From NCBI RefSeq assembly GCF_009712605.1, contig NZ_WASO01000001.1:558001-622000 (forward strand): 64,000 nt of DNA. Reading direction: 5' to 3'. Positions 35,343-44,580 of this stretch are shown one piece after another. The stretch is from Paludibacter sp. (GTDB lineage Bacteria; Bacteroidota; Bacteroidia; Bacteroidales; Paludibacteraceae). Position numbers and translations under genes: made by a program. The notes below the pieces were generated by a model that saw only the letters and a list, made by a program, of their open reading frames with translations, was not told the DNA's origin and ran no database searches. The stretch's first letter is position 1. Every line of letters starts with the position of its first letter.

Positions 35343-36005
35343 ATGCTCGACATCCTTTATCAGGACGAATATCTGATTGCCATCAACAAGCCCTGTGGCC
35401 TGCTGGTGCATCGTACCTCCATTGCTGAAGAAAACGAGGTGTTTGCCCTGCAATTGTTGCGCGATCAGGTGGGGCGTAAACTCTTTCCGGTGCACCGCAT
35501 CGACCGGCCGACGTCGGGTGTACTCGTTTTTGCATTCTCACCGGAGGTGGCCCGATCGCTCAACGATCAGTTGACCAATGGAGAATCGCATAAAAAATAT
35601 GTGGCTTTGGTGAGGGGTTGGTTTCCCGAAGAGATGATTTGTGAACGACAGGTAAAGAATGACCGGGGAAATTTACAGGATGCCATTACGCGTTTCGTTC
35701 CCTTGAAACAACTGGAACTCCCGCTGGCTACCGACCGTTATCCGACCGCGCGTTTTTCCGTGGTGGAGGCATATCCGTTGACCGGCCGCTGGCATCAGAT
35801 ACGGCAGCATTTGGCACAGTTGCGTCATTACATCATCAACGATCGGGTACATGGTGACGGCAAACAGAACCGTATCTTCACCGAACAACTCGACATTCGA
35901 GAGATGTTCCTACATGCGCGCTCATTGCGTTTGCAGCATCCGGAGTTGTCTTCCGAACTGACCATCGAGGCATCTTTCCCTTCTCATTGGAATAATTTTC
36001 TCTGA
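35343..36005 (+). CDS. truC: RluA-family pseudouridine synthase, TruC-like
   Basis: 220 residues from the ATG at 35343; an earlier in-frame ATG at 35295 overlaps the promoter box and adds only unstructured residues. The start MLDILYQDEYLIAINKPCGLLVH and the catalytic motif VHRIDRPTSGVLVFA (Asp of HRIDRPTSG) are those of the RluA family; the short length without an S4 domain and the RPTSG wording fit TruC, which modifies U65 of some tRNAs. The C-terminal EAYPLTGRWHQIRQHL is the second family motif. Substrate assignment to tRNA U65 is inference. Confidence 0.85.
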   Translation: MLDILYQDEYLIAINKPCGLLVHRTSIAEENEVFALQLLRDQVGRKLFPVHRIDRPTSGVLVFAFSPEVARSLNDQLTNGESHKKYVALVRGWFPEEMICERQVKNDRGNLQDAITRFVPLKQLELPLATDRYPTARFSVVEAYPLTGRWHQIRQHLAQLRHYIINDRVHGDGKQNRIFTEQLDIREMFLHARSLRLQHPELSSELTIEASFPSHWNNFL

Positions 36006-36086
36006 AAGCGTTTTTTTGAAAATATTTTTAGGGTAGATGGAATTTTGAGGGTCTAAAAGGAAAATATCTCTTAAAATCCTCAAGTA

Positions 36087-36617
36087 ATGAAAAACAGAGC
36101 TCTCCTTTTTTTGTCGGCAATCCTTTTGTTTGCCGGAATTTCTTCCCAGTCGCCGCTTTTTGCACAAAAAACATTACCGAAAGATTCGTTGATGAAAGCG
36201 GCCTCCGATATTATTTCACAAAACCATTACTGTTCGCTGGTAACGGTCGATTCTGTTGGTCAGCCGCAGATACGCACCATGAACCCATTCCCCAACCCGA
36301 AAGAGTTTGTTGTCTGGTTTGCCACGTCGCGCTACAGCTCCAAAGCCAGAGAGATCAGAAATAATCCGAAGGTGGCGGTTTATTATGCCGATCATGCGAA
36401 AGGAAACGGCTATGTGACAATAACCGGCACGGCAACCGTTATCGACGACAAAGATTTGCTGATGAAGATGAAACGCGACTATTGGGACGGAATATCCGGT
36501 TGGCAGGATATTTTTGTGCTGATTAAAGTGGTGCCTCAGAAATTGGAAGTGATCAATTATACCTACGGTGCAGTCAACGACCCGAAAACATTCCGGGCGC
36601 CGGCGGTGGTGTTTTAA
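36087..36617 (+). CDS. Secreted pyridoxamine 5'-phosphate oxidase-like (split-barrel FMN) protein
   Basis: 176 residues with a signal peptide (hydrophobic run ending PLFAQK). The mature part has NHYCSLVTVDSVGQPQIRTM, WFATSRYSSKAREIRNNPKVAVYY and GYVTITGTATVI, the pattern of the PNPOx/general-stress-protein 26 split barrel, which binds FMN or a related flavin. A secreted member is less usual than the cytosolic ones. The true activity is unknown, and pyridoxamine oxidase itself is unlikely. It stands alone, ahead of a MITE-like element. Confidence 0.75.
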   Translation: MKNRALLFLSAILLFAGISSQSPLFAQKTLPKDSLMKAASDIISQNHYCSLVTVDSVGQPQIRTMNPFPNPKEFVVWFATSRYSSKAREIRNNPKVAVYYADHAKGNGYVTITGTATVIDDKDLLMKMKRDYWDGISGWQDIFVLIKVVPQKLEVINYTYGAVNDPKTFRAPAVVF

Positions 36618-36662
36618 TCATCGACGGAAAATGTGTAGAGACGCGCGGCCAATTTCGTAGAA

Positions 36663-36867
36663 GATGTCTCAAAAGAGATATTAATTTCATAATAACTGAC
36701 GAATCGAAAGTCAATCTTTGTTCTTATACCCCAAACCCCTGAAGGGGCTATGAATCTGCTATTTTTATTGGCGCAAAAGTCCCCTTAAGGGGATTTAGGG
36801 GCGGAAAATATGGAATAGTCTTTCAGTTTATGAGTTTATCAATAGCAATATTGACTTTTGAGACATC
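36663..36867. mobile_element. MITE-like element with 13 bp terminal inverted repeats
   Basis: GATGTCTCAAAAG at 36663-36675 and its exact complement at 36855-36867 bound a 205 bp non-coding segment. Inside are two facing CCCC(TGA/TTA)AGGGG-type palindromes (about 36730-36748 and 36781-36798). No target-site duplication is evident. It probably derives from an IS with these ends, which is not present in the window. Confidence 0.65.
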
Positions 36868-36906
36868 CACTGCGAACAACCGGCATGGGTTAAATCGTTA
36901 CAGATT

Positions 36907-38133
36907 TTATTCTGCCAATAATTCGTCTACCAGTACGTTGAATTCGTGTTGGAATTCCTTGTAGAACAATCCGGTGGCCGGACCATTGAATCCGGTGTGA
37001 ATTTTCCGAACCTTTCCTTTTTTATCGATAAAAATCATGGTGGGGTAACTGGCTACCTTGTCCATCTCCGGCAATGCTTTACCTGTCGCTTCCGAACCCA
37101 CCTGCCCGCCGAAGAGCAGTTCGTATTCGGTGCCGTAACGTTTTTTCATCCGCAACAGGGCAGCACGGGCATAATCAAAATCGTCTTTTCGTTCGAATGC
37201 CAGACCAACAACCTCCACACCACGACCTTTGTTGGCTTTGTACCACGGAGCCAGATATTTCATTTCGTCCATGCAGTTGGGACACCAGCTTCCGAGGATG
37301 GAGACAATCACCACCTTGCCACCATAACGTTCGTCGGTGAGTGAAACCTTCTTTCCGTCGGTATTCGGGAGACTGAATCCGAAGTGATCCTTGCCCGGCT
37401 TCATGTGGGTTTGGTTGTAAGGATCAGCCAATCCCGCCTTGTCGTTGCGTGTGCCTTCCAGTCGTGTTTTGCTTTTCGTTGTAAAGAATGTTCCTTCAAA
37501 ATGGTTGTTGTCCTTGAATGAAACCTCTAGCAGGTAGGGACTTTGGCCCGCGAAAGCCGAAAGATGTGCGCCCGTTTGCGTGTAAGCGCCTTCGAGGAAA
37601 CGTAGGTCGCCACTGGGCGTCAGCACCGAACCGGTAATAATCCCATTGTCGGTTTGGAAAATGCCTACATTGTGCTCCGCTTCGCCTTTCGGGTCGATAA
37701 AGAGTACGTCCCATTTCCCGTCTAATGCAACAGCCGTCGGGGTTGCAACCTGTTCAAAACGTTGTTTGTTGTCGAAGCGAGCTGCAAAACGAACTTCCAC
37801 ATCGTTTTTGACGTAATTCTTCAGAAAGCGTCCGCTGAGAGTTCCCTCTGTTACGGCTGCCCGTATCTGAGCATCGAACGGTTCAATGGGGATAATCACC
37901 GAGTCTCCTTTGAAGAAAACCCCGTTCAGCGCCACCCGTTCTTCTCCGTTCATTAGAGTAACTACCGTCGAGTCGGCTCCACGATGGGATACCTCAAAAA
38001 GAAAAGGAGCTGAATTATCTTTCACTTCCAGCGTTCCACGCCAGATGCCGTCGTTAAGTTTCGGAGTGGCGGCAAATGTTGCGATGCTGCATCCGAGAGC
38101 AATTCCTGTTATAATAGTTTGAATTTTGCGCAT
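36907..38133 (-). CDS. TlpA-like thiol-disulfide oxidoreductase with N-terminal beta domain
   Basis: 408 residues from the ATG at 38133; an in-frame ATG at 38160 overlaps a TAACTTTG promoter-like box (38158-38165) and spoils the signal peptide. After the signal peptide (MRKIQT...ATFAA) come about 220 residues of beta-rich sequence with no known motif, then a thioredoxin fold with GSWCPNC (Cys284, Cys287) and the cis-Pro segment VASYPTMIFID. The DUF-like front plus TlpA arrangement is common in Bacteroidota. It likely reduces or isomerises disulfides in the periplasm, or serves extracytoplasmic redox signalling; partner unknown. Confidence 0.85.
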   Translation of the reverse strand: MRKIQTIITGIALGCSIATFAATPKLNDGIWRGTLEVKDNSAPFLFEVSHRGADSTVVTLMNGEERVALNGVFFKGDSVIIPIEPFDAQIRAAVTEGTLSGRFLKNYVKNDVEVRFAARFDNKQRFEQVATPTAVALDGKWDVLFIDPKGEAEHNVGIFQTDNGIITGSVLTPSGDLRFLEGAYTQTGAHLSAFAGQSPYLLEVSFKDNNHFEGTFFTTKSKTRLEGTRNDKAGLADPYNQTHMKPGKDHFGFSLPNTDGKKVSLTDERYGGKVVIVSILGSWCPNCMDEMKYLAPWYKANKGRGVEVVGLAFERKDDFDYARAALLRMKKRYGTEYELLFGGQVGSEATGKALPEMDKVASYPTMIFIDKKGKVRKIHTGFNGPATGLFYKEFQHEFNVLVDELLAE

Positions 38134-38396
38134 AACAATGATTTTTGAATGAAGATGCAAAGTTACGAGGATTCATCCAATTGGGATTTAGAATGGAAGA
38201 AAAGTGATTAGAAAAAGCAATCTGATAAACTGATTTTGCAAAATATAGTAAAAATGTAAATATTTTAAATGAATTCGGGACTCTCCTTTCGTTCTTTCTG
38301 AATACATTTGACACTTCATTTAACTTAAAATATTTTCTGATTTAAGTAATCCAAAGGCAGATATACTGATTTTAGAAAAAAAATAAATATGTGTCA

Positions 38397-41012
38397 ATGA
38401 AATCGTTTTTGTCAATTTTTGCCATTTTCTTTGCAATTATGCCTCTTCAAGGGCAAATCCTTTCCGGTAAAGTGAGTGCCACTGACGGAAATCCAATTGC
38501 TTATGCCACTATCTACATTCACGAAACCTCTTCCGGTGTAATTACGGATGGCAACGGAGTCTTTCAAAGCCATCTTTCGCCTGGAACGTACACTGTCGAA
38601 GCTCGTTTCTTGGGATATGAAACGCAAATTCAAAAGGTGGAAGTGACTGCTTCAGGTGCAAATGTAAAATTCATATTAGCTGAAAAAATTCAGCCTTTGC
38701 AAGAGGTAACCGTACGACCATCCAAAGAAGACCCGGCCTACGATGTGATGCGGCACGCCATTGCCCGGGCACCTTACCATCTCTATCAGGTGGAATCATA
38801 CACCTGCGATAATTACCTCAAGGGGAGCGCGAAGATCGATCATCTTCCGGCTTTAGTGAAGATGATGATTAAAGATCAAAAGCTAAAATCGATGGTAGGG
38901 CATTTGTTCGTACTTGAATCGCATAACGAAATTACCTATCGGGCGCCTTCGGGCTATGTGCAACGGGTGTTAGCATACAAAAGCTCCATCCCGAAAGAAA
39001 TTGAGCCGAAAGGGGGCATTCGTGCCGTGACGTCTAATATTTATTCGCCTAAATTCGGCGATTGTGTTTCTCCTCTTTCTCCGCAGGCTTTTCAATACTA
39101 CAGGTTCCGACTTGCCGAAATTTATCCAAGCGGAAAATATCAAATAAACAAGGTGATGGTAACGCCGAAGCTTCGGAATGCCGCGCTTTATTCCGGCTAT
39201 ATCTACATTGTGGATGGAGACTGGAGCGTTTTTGCTCTCGATTTGTCGGTGACAGAAGCCGGATCGACCGAGTACGATAAAATCAATTATCAGGAGTTGC
39301 AGCCGGGTGTGTTTTTGCCGATCACCTACAGCATCAATACAAATATAGGAACGATGGGAATTACCGGTTTCGCCCGTTTCTATTCTTCGATCAAATATAA
39401 AAGTATTCGTGTAAGCACTTCGGCGAAACAACCTGCTACGAAAGTTCAAACGGTAACAGAGCCAAATTTACGTTCGAAAAATCAGCAGAAAGCAGAAGCG
39501 GAGATGGCGAGGCTGTCGGCCAAAGAAAAGTTCACAACCGCCGATGCCTTGCGCATGGCTCGCCTTTCTACTCAAATGCTCGAGCCTGCTGACGGTAATA
39601 AGAAACGCAAAAACCTGGAGATTCGCGATACCTCGATGGTAAAAATGCAGGTGGACTCGTTGGCGAACCTTCGCGATTCGGCTTATTGGGAATCGGTGCG
39701 CAAAGTTCCGCTTCTGGCTGACGAAATCCGGAGTTTTCAGCGGGTCGATTCTATTCCAGTTTCCAAATCACTGAAGGCAACCGAAAACGGACTCGAATAC
39801 ACACTGGATGATAGCATGCGGAAAGGCAATTTGTTGAAAGGAGGGCGTTTGTCATTAGGGGATTCGCTCTATTTTAGGTATAGCGGTTTGGTGAGAGGAG
39901 TTGTGAAGGAGTATAATTTTGTCGACGGCTGGTGGTTGGGTCAACGATTGTCTTTGTCGATGCCCTTCACGAAAACGAGTCGCCTGACATTGATTCCATG
40001 GGCTTACTATGTTACCGGAAGAAAGACCGTCAACTGGAATACGGAAGCCAAATTGAACTATCTCCCACTTTCAAATGGATTGTTTTCCATTTCGGGAGGA
40101 AGTTCTTCTACCGATATGCAGGGCGATAAAGGAACTGGTCGTGATCTGAATGCCTATACATCCTTTACAGCGGGTAATAACGTGATTCGTTTTTACAAAA
40201 GCAATTCGGTAAAGATTGCCAACTCCATTGATATTGCCAACGGCTTCATTTTAGCTCTGGGCGCAGGTTACGAAAACCGGATGTTACTTGCTAACAGTAC
40301 CACTTTTCATCTTTGGGGAAAAGAACCTCGCCCCAATGTACCTGATGATATTTATGCTGCCTCTTTTCCGCAACACACGGCCACTACCGCATGGGTCGGG
40401 CAGACATATACACCTTTTATGCACTACCGGATTGTGAAGGGAAAGAAATTGTATACCGGTTCGGACTATCCTACTTTTAATGCTTTATATCAAACCGCTT
40501 TTCGGATGAGTAATAAATCGGAACAGTCCGATTACAAGCGTGTGGTGTTCGGTATCAATCAGACTGTAAAACTCGATATTTGGAGCGTTTTGAAATATTC
40601 GGTGTCTGCAGGAAGTTTCCTGTCTGATCAACGGTTGTATGCCCCCGATTATTACTATTTCAGAACGAGTCCGCTATACGTAACATACAACTCGTTCGAT
40701 AATAGTTTTGTGCTATTGCCCAATTACAGTTTTTCGACCGGTAAATGGGCGGAAGTGCATCTGAGCTGGCAGTCCGATTACCTTTTGCTGAAACGGCTTC
40801 CTTTTATGCAACGGTATATTTTCAATGAAGCATTACATTTGAAATGTCTTTATGAGAATGGATCGTCAAGGCCATACTATGAAGCAGGCTACACCATCGG
40901 TTTGATGGATTTAATGCGGGGCGGTATCTTTACTTCTTTTAGAGGAAAAGAGTTTCAACGAGCAGGAATACGCATCAGTGTGCCGCTATCGGCTTTGATG
41001 CTAGGGAGATAA
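38397..41012 (+). CDS. DUF5686 outer-membrane protein with carboxypeptidase-like regulatory domain
   Basis: 871 residues from the ATG at 38397 (a GTG at 38391 is also in frame). Signal peptide ends near PLQGQ; residues about 20-105 form a CarboxypepD_reg-like beta sandwich (GKVSATDGNPIAYATIYIHETSSGVITDGNGVF); the long remainder is the DUF5686 region, which ends in repeated beta strands of an outer-membrane barrel (GAGYENRMLLANSTTFHLWG, RISVPLSALMLGR). The family is widespread in Bacteroidota and related in layout to TonB-dependent proteins, but lacks a plug. Function unknown. It is followed by a good terminator. Confidence 0.85.
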   Translation: MKSFLSIFAIFFAIMPLQGQILSGKVSATDGNPIAYATIYIHETSSGVITDGNGVFQSHLSPGTYTVEARFLGYETQIQKVEVTASGANVKFILAEKIQPLQEVTVRPSKEDPAYDVMRHAIARAPYHLYQVESYTCDNYLKGSAKIDHLPALVKMMIKDQKLKSMVGHLFVLESHNEITYRAPSGYVQRVLAYKSSIPKEIEPKGGIRAVTSNIYSPKFGDCVSPLSPQAFQYYRFRLAEIYPSGKYQINKVMVTPKLRNAALYSGYIYIVDGDWSVFALDLSVTEAGSTEYDKINYQELQPGVFLPITYSINTNIGTMGITGFARFYSSIKYKSIRVSTSAKQPATKVQTVTEPNLRSKNQQKAEAEMARLSAKEKFTTADALRMARLSTQMLEPADGNKKRKNLEIRDTSMVKMQVDSLANLRDSAYWESVRKVPLLADEIRSFQRVDSIPVSKSLKATENGLEYTLDDSMRKGNLLKGGRLSLGDSLYFRYSGLVRGVVKEYNFVDGWWLGQRLSLSMPFTKTSRLTLIPWAYYVTGRKTVNWNTEAKLNYLPLSNGLFSISGGSSSTDMQGDKGTGRDLNAYTSFTAGNNVIRFYKSNSVKIANSIDIANGFILALGAGYENRMLLANSTTFHLWGKEPRPNVPDDIYAASFPQHTATTAWVGQTYTPFMHYRIVKGKKLYTGSDYPTFNALYQTAFRMSNKSEQSDYKRVVFGINQTVKLDIWSVLKYSVSAGSFLSDQRLYAPDYYYFRTSPLYVTYNSFDNSFVLLPNYSFSTGKWAEVHLSWQSDYLLLKRLPFMQRYIFNEALHLKCLYENGSSRPYYEAGYTIGLMDLMRGGIFTSFRGKEFQRAGIRISVPLSALMLGR

Positions 41013-41067
41013 GAACAATGCTGGTTGTAAAAGTTTTTATGTTGTTGTATAATAGTATGATAGGTTG

Positions 41068-41091
41068 AAAAAACGATAAGTCGTTTTTTTT
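41068..41091 (+). terminator. Terminator after the DUF5686 gene
   Basis: AAAAAACGA (41068-41076), TAAG loop, TCGTTTTTTTT: a short stem with a long U-run, 56 bp after the stop codon. Confidence 0.6.
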
Positions 41092-41103
41092 CGGCTTATT
41101 TTC

Positions 41104-41222
41104 TCACGCAAAGTCGCAGAGACGCAAAGTGCGCATAAATAATTGACACACAAATATTATAACTGAAGACGCTATAAAGAAAAACTGAAAGTTTTTCTTT
41201 ATGCCTTTGCGGCTTTGCGTGA
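41104..41222. repeat. ACGCAAAGTCGC palindromic repeat
   Basis: TCACGCAAAG (41104-41113) and CTTTGCGTGA (41213-41222) are perfect outer arms. An inner 12 bp perfect hairpin, ATAAAGAAAAAC (41174-41185) with GTTTTTCTTTAT (41191-41202), sits inside. A related tract with ACGCAAAGTCGCGAAG occurs at 48607-48673. Confidence 0.65.
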
Positions 41223-41280
41223 AAAATATGTTTTATAACGAACCATTGCAATAAATGACGAAGATAAATTTGGCTGAAAT

Positions 41281-42123
41281 ATGAAGATTACGACACTGAT
41301 TGAAAATACAAAACCCGAAGGAACTCCGTTTGCTATCGGGTATGGATTGGGTTTGTACGTGGAAACAGGCGGACTAAAACTGCTGTTTGACAATGGCCCT
41401 GACGATTCGTTTGTGGAGAATGCCGCTTTGCTGGGCATTGATCTGGCAGAGATCGATCTTTACGTGCTGTCACATGCTCATTACGATCATGGTGGCGGAT
41501 TGTGTACTTTTCTTTCGATGAATAGCAAAGCGACGGTGTGGCTCTCCGAATTTGCTTCCGATCAATGTTATTCGGTCGGTCGTACACCTGAACCTCGTTA
41601 TATCGGTATCGATTCGAAACTGTTTGAAGAGTATGGAGAGCGACTCCGCTTTGTCGAAAACGAAGTTGCAGTCAATGATTCTATCCGTCTTTTTTCGGTC
41701 AACGATTTCAATACCTTCCGACCGAGGTTCAATTCGTTGCTCTATACCAAACGAAGCGGTGGGATGATGCGCGACGATTTCCGGCACGAACTGGTGATGG
41801 CAATTACCGAGAACGGGAGGAACACGATTTTTACCGGTTGTGCCCATAGCGGCATTCTCAACATGGTGCGGACGGTACAGGAAAAGATGCCTGATACTCC
41901 GGTTCATGCGGTAGTGGGAGGTTTCCATCTGTTGAATACGGCTACAAAATCGCTCGGAGAAGCACCCGAAACCGTACGGCAATTGGCAGAAGAGCTGTAC
42001 AAAACCGGAGTCGATAAAATATTGACGGGTCATTGTACCGGAACGGAAGGATTCGAATTGTTGAAAGCGGTGTTGGGCGATAAAATAGAGGCATTGTCGA
42101 CGGGGAAAATTTTTGAAATATAG
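41281..42123 (+). CDS. MBL-fold metallo-hydrolase, dihydropterin-phosphate synthase-like group
   Basis: 280 residues. LSHAHYDHGGG is the H-x-H-x-D-H metal motif (near residue 64), GCAHSGILN (His) and the C-terminal TGHCTGTEGF complete the metal sites. The overall order (YGLGLYVETGGLKLLFDNG...) matches the MBL group annotated as 7,8-dihydropterin-6-methyl-4-(beta-D-ribofuranosyl)-aminobenzene-5'-phosphate synthase-like, known from methanogens but common in anaerobic bacteria, where its role is unclear. It is cytosolic, with no signal peptide. Its start directly follows the repeat tract. Confidence 0.85.
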   Translation: MKITTLIENTKPEGTPFAIGYGLGLYVETGGLKLLFDNGPDDSFVENAALLGIDLAEIDLYVLSHAHYDHGGGLCTFLSMNSKATVWLSEFASDQCYSVGRTPEPRYIGIDSKLFEEYGERLRFVENEVAVNDSIRLFSVNDFNTFRPRFNSLLYTKRSGGMMRDDFRHELVMAITENGRNTIFTGCAHSGILNMVRTVQEKMPDTPVHAVVGGFHLLNTATKSLGEAPETVRQLAEELYKTGVDKILTGHCTGTEGFELLKAVLGDKIEALSTGKIFEI

Positions 42124-42203
42124 TCAGGATTGCCCTAATTACGGATCTTTTGGCCGGGTTAGGATAACGGAAAATTCGTATCTTTGCGTAAAAATATGCA
42201 AAT

Positions 42204-43211
42204 ATGGCGAAGAACCGGCTTAAGCAACAGATTTGTCCTAACTGTGACTACGAATTTGACGAAACCGACAACTTTTGTCCCAACTGCGGACAGGAAAACC
42301 ACACGCACAAACTACCGGTAAAACATTTTGTGATGGAATACCTCGAAAGTGCATTCCATTTCGACACAAAAATGGTGGCTACTTTGCGCGATTTGTTGGT
42401 TCATCCCGGTCGAATTACCACCAACTACAACCAAAATAAACGGGCGCGCTACGTTCCGCCGATGCGTCTCTACATTTTTATCAGTTTCATCTTTTTCTTT
42501 TTGTTGGCAGTGTTGCCTGAGGGTCCAAAAACCGTTAGCAAACCCAATAAGCAGGAGCAATCAAAGGTCAAAATCAACGATTGGAATTTTGCATCATCAC
42601 ACGAGTTGGTGGAAGATAGTGTCGACTCGACCGATGCCATGGATAAAGCACTTTCTCCTTACGTCGGTCATCAGCAAAATACCCAAACCAAAGCGCTTTT
42701 CGATTCGATACGGCATACTCCCGAACCCGATAACGAACTGATCGATGAGTATCTGGCTGCGTCTAAACGGGATGTCACCTGGTATAACCGCAATTTTCAA
42801 CGCAATCTGGTCAAGCTCAATACCGGACATTTTTCTTTCGAAGAAATCAAACACAAGCTACAGAAGGCAATATCCACTCTGATGTTTTTCCTGATGCCAC
42901 TTTTTGCCCTCTTCTTGTGGCTGCTTTTTCGGCGGAGCAAAATGTACTACACCGAGCATCTCGTTTTTTCTATCCATATTCATTGTGTCATCTTTTTTGT
43001 GCTGACTTTGTACATCCTTTTATCGGCATTGTTTTCCGTTTCGTTATGGTGGCCATTTTTAATTACGCTGGTATATGGCTGGTTGTGTGCCCGTAACGTT
43101 TACGGAACGGGATGGGTCAGAACTACAAGCAAGGTGTTGAGTGCCGGGTTCCTTTATTCCGTTGCATTGCTGGTTGTCGTGATTTTTGGCATAGTAATCA
43201 GCTTTATTTAA
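42204..43211 (+). CDS. DUF3667 membrane protein with zinc ribbon
   Basis: 335 residues. Two CPNC motifs near the N-terminus (ICPNCDYEF and FCPNCGQE) form a zinc ribbon; then the conserved FVMEYLESAFHFDTKMVATLRDLLVHPGRITTNYNQNKRARYVPPMRLYIF region defines DUF3667. One membrane helix follows at once (FISFIFFFLLAVLP), an acidic/polar middle region comes next, and three to four helices close the C-terminus. Function unknown. A TATCTTTG box at 42179-42186, 17 bp ahead of the ATG, is a probable promoter element. Confidence 0.85.
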   Translation: MAKNRLKQQICPNCDYEFDETDNFCPNCGQENHTHKLPVKHFVMEYLESAFHFDTKMVATLRDLLVHPGRITTNYNQNKRARYVPPMRLYIFISFIFFFLLAVLPEGPKTVSKPNKQEQSKVKINDWNFASSHELVEDSVDSTDAMDKALSPYVGHQQNTQTKALFDSIRHTPEPDNELIDEYLAASKRDVTWYNRNFQRNLVKLNTGHFSFEEIKHKLQKAISTLMFFLMPLFALFLWLLFRRSKMYYTEHLVFSIHIHCVIFFVLTLYILLSALFSVSLWWPFLITLVYGWLCARNVYGTGWVRTTSKVLSAGFLYSVALLVVVIFGIVISFI

Positions 43212-43218
43212 CATTTAT

Positions 43219-43240
43219 GTATCCCTTTAAATGGGGATAC
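43219..43240 (+). other. Small hairpin between the DUF3667 gene and hemA
   Basis: GTATCCC (43219-43225), 8 nt loop, GGGATAC (43234-43240). There is no clear U-run, so it may be a weak terminator of the upstream gene or part of the hemA leader. Confidence 0.35.
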
Positions 43241-43302
43241 CCTGTTTGCTGATTTTTCTGTTTCTTTGCATATAAATTCACTGTTAAGTAAGTTACAGGC
43301 TA

Positions 43303-44580
43303 ATGAAAAGGATGATTGGAGTTATCGGTTTGAATTATAAATCTGCTCCTGTGCAAGTCAGGGAAACGGTATCGTTTACCGAAGAGGAGATTGAAGAATT
43401 TGTTAAGAACCTGAAGAAAACCGAACCTTTTGCAGGAATTATTGTTTTATCGACCTGTAACCGCGTTGAAATATATTACCACTTCAAAAATATCCAGCCG
43501 TCAGAAGGGTGCGAACTCCTTTTTAACCGCCTTTTTGAGTTCAAAAAGCTGGATTCTTCCGTCAGAAAACATTTCTATCACTATAGCGGTACCGAAACCG
43601 TAAAACATATCTTTACGGTGGCTTCGGGCATTGATTCGATGGTATTGGGTGAAGACCAAATTGTCGGTCAGATCAAAAGTGCCTACACCATCAGCGAACG
43701 TACCCATTGTGCAGGTCCGGTACTGACACGCCTGTTTAACAGTGCGTTGAATGCTGGGAAAAGAGTGCGCACAGAAACGCATATCAACGAAGGATACGCT
43801 TCGGTCAGTTCGGCTGCCGTTTCGCTGGCTACCAGACAATATAACGATATTGATTCTCGCTCCGTTTTGCTGATCGGTGCAGGACAAACCGGCCGTCTGT
43901 CGATGATGAGTCTGGTGGAAAAAGGGTGCAAAAATCTTTTTGTTATCAACCGCACTTATACCAAAGCCGAAGAGCTGGCTGCCGAGTTCCATGCAACCGC
44001 CGTTCCGTTGAATAAAATGAAGGAATACGTGGTCAAATGTGATATTATCATGCTGGCGACTACTTCTACGACTCCGCTCATCACTGCCAAAATGATAGAA
44101 GAGGTGATGCCTCTGAGAAATAACCGTCCGGTTACCATCTTCGACCTTTCGGTGCCGCGCAATGTGTCGCAAGAGGTAGGCGATATGGAACATGTAACCC
44201 TTTACGATGTAGATGATACCGAGGTGGTGATTAACGAAACGCTTGAAAAACGGAAAGCCGAAATCATTAAAGCGCAGGAAATTATTGCCACATTGGTGAG
44301 TGAATTTATGGACTGGCTTGACCTGTTGAGCCTTTCGCCGACTATTCGCCGCATCAAGGAGAACTTTCGCCAGATTCACGATTCCGAATTCAGGAGCTAT
44401 CAGAAATGTATGAACGAATCGGAGATCAGGATGGTCGATTACTACGGTTCGCACATGGTCGACAAATTCTCCGGACTGATCATTAAAAACCTCAAGGAAC
44501 TTACCGATAACGGCAAGAATACCGAACACATACAACTGTTGGACAGCCTTTTTGAACTAATCGCAGCAAATGAAAAATAA
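43303..44580 (+). CDS. hemA: Glutamyl-tRNA reductase
   Basis: 425 residues. The catalytic Cys52 is in LSTCNRVEIY; VLGEDQIVGQIKSAY and GAGQTGRLSMMSLV (NADPH domain) follow, and the C-terminal part is the helical dimerisation spine. It reduces glutamyl-tRNA(Glu) to glutamate-1-semialdehyde, the first committed step of the C5 heme pathway. It is the first gene of a plus-strand cluster covering the route to protoporphyrin. Its last 11 bp overlap hemC, pointing to translational coupling. In other bacteria this step is the control point; no regulatory site is recognised here. Confidence 0.96.
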   Translation: MKRMIGVIGLNYKSAPVQVRETVSFTEEEIEEFVKNLKKTEPFAGIIVLSTCNRVEIYYHFKNIQPSEGCELLFNRLFEFKKLDSSVRKHFYHYSGTETVKHIFTVASGIDSMVLGEDQIVGQIKSAYTISERTHCAGPVLTRLFNSALNAGKRVRTETHINEGYASVSSAAVSLATRQYNDIDSRSVLLIGAGQTGRLSMMSLVEKGCKNLFVINRTYTKAEELAAEFHATAVPLNKMKEYVVKCDIIMLATTSTTPLITAKMIEEVMPLRNNRPVTIFDLSVPRNVSQEVGDMEHVTLYDVDDTEVVINETLEKRKAEIIKAQEIIATLVSEFMDWLDLLSLSPTIRRIKENFRQIHDSEFRSYQKCMNESEIRMVDYYGSHMVDKFSGLIIKNLKELTDNGKNTEHIQLLDSLFELIAANEK

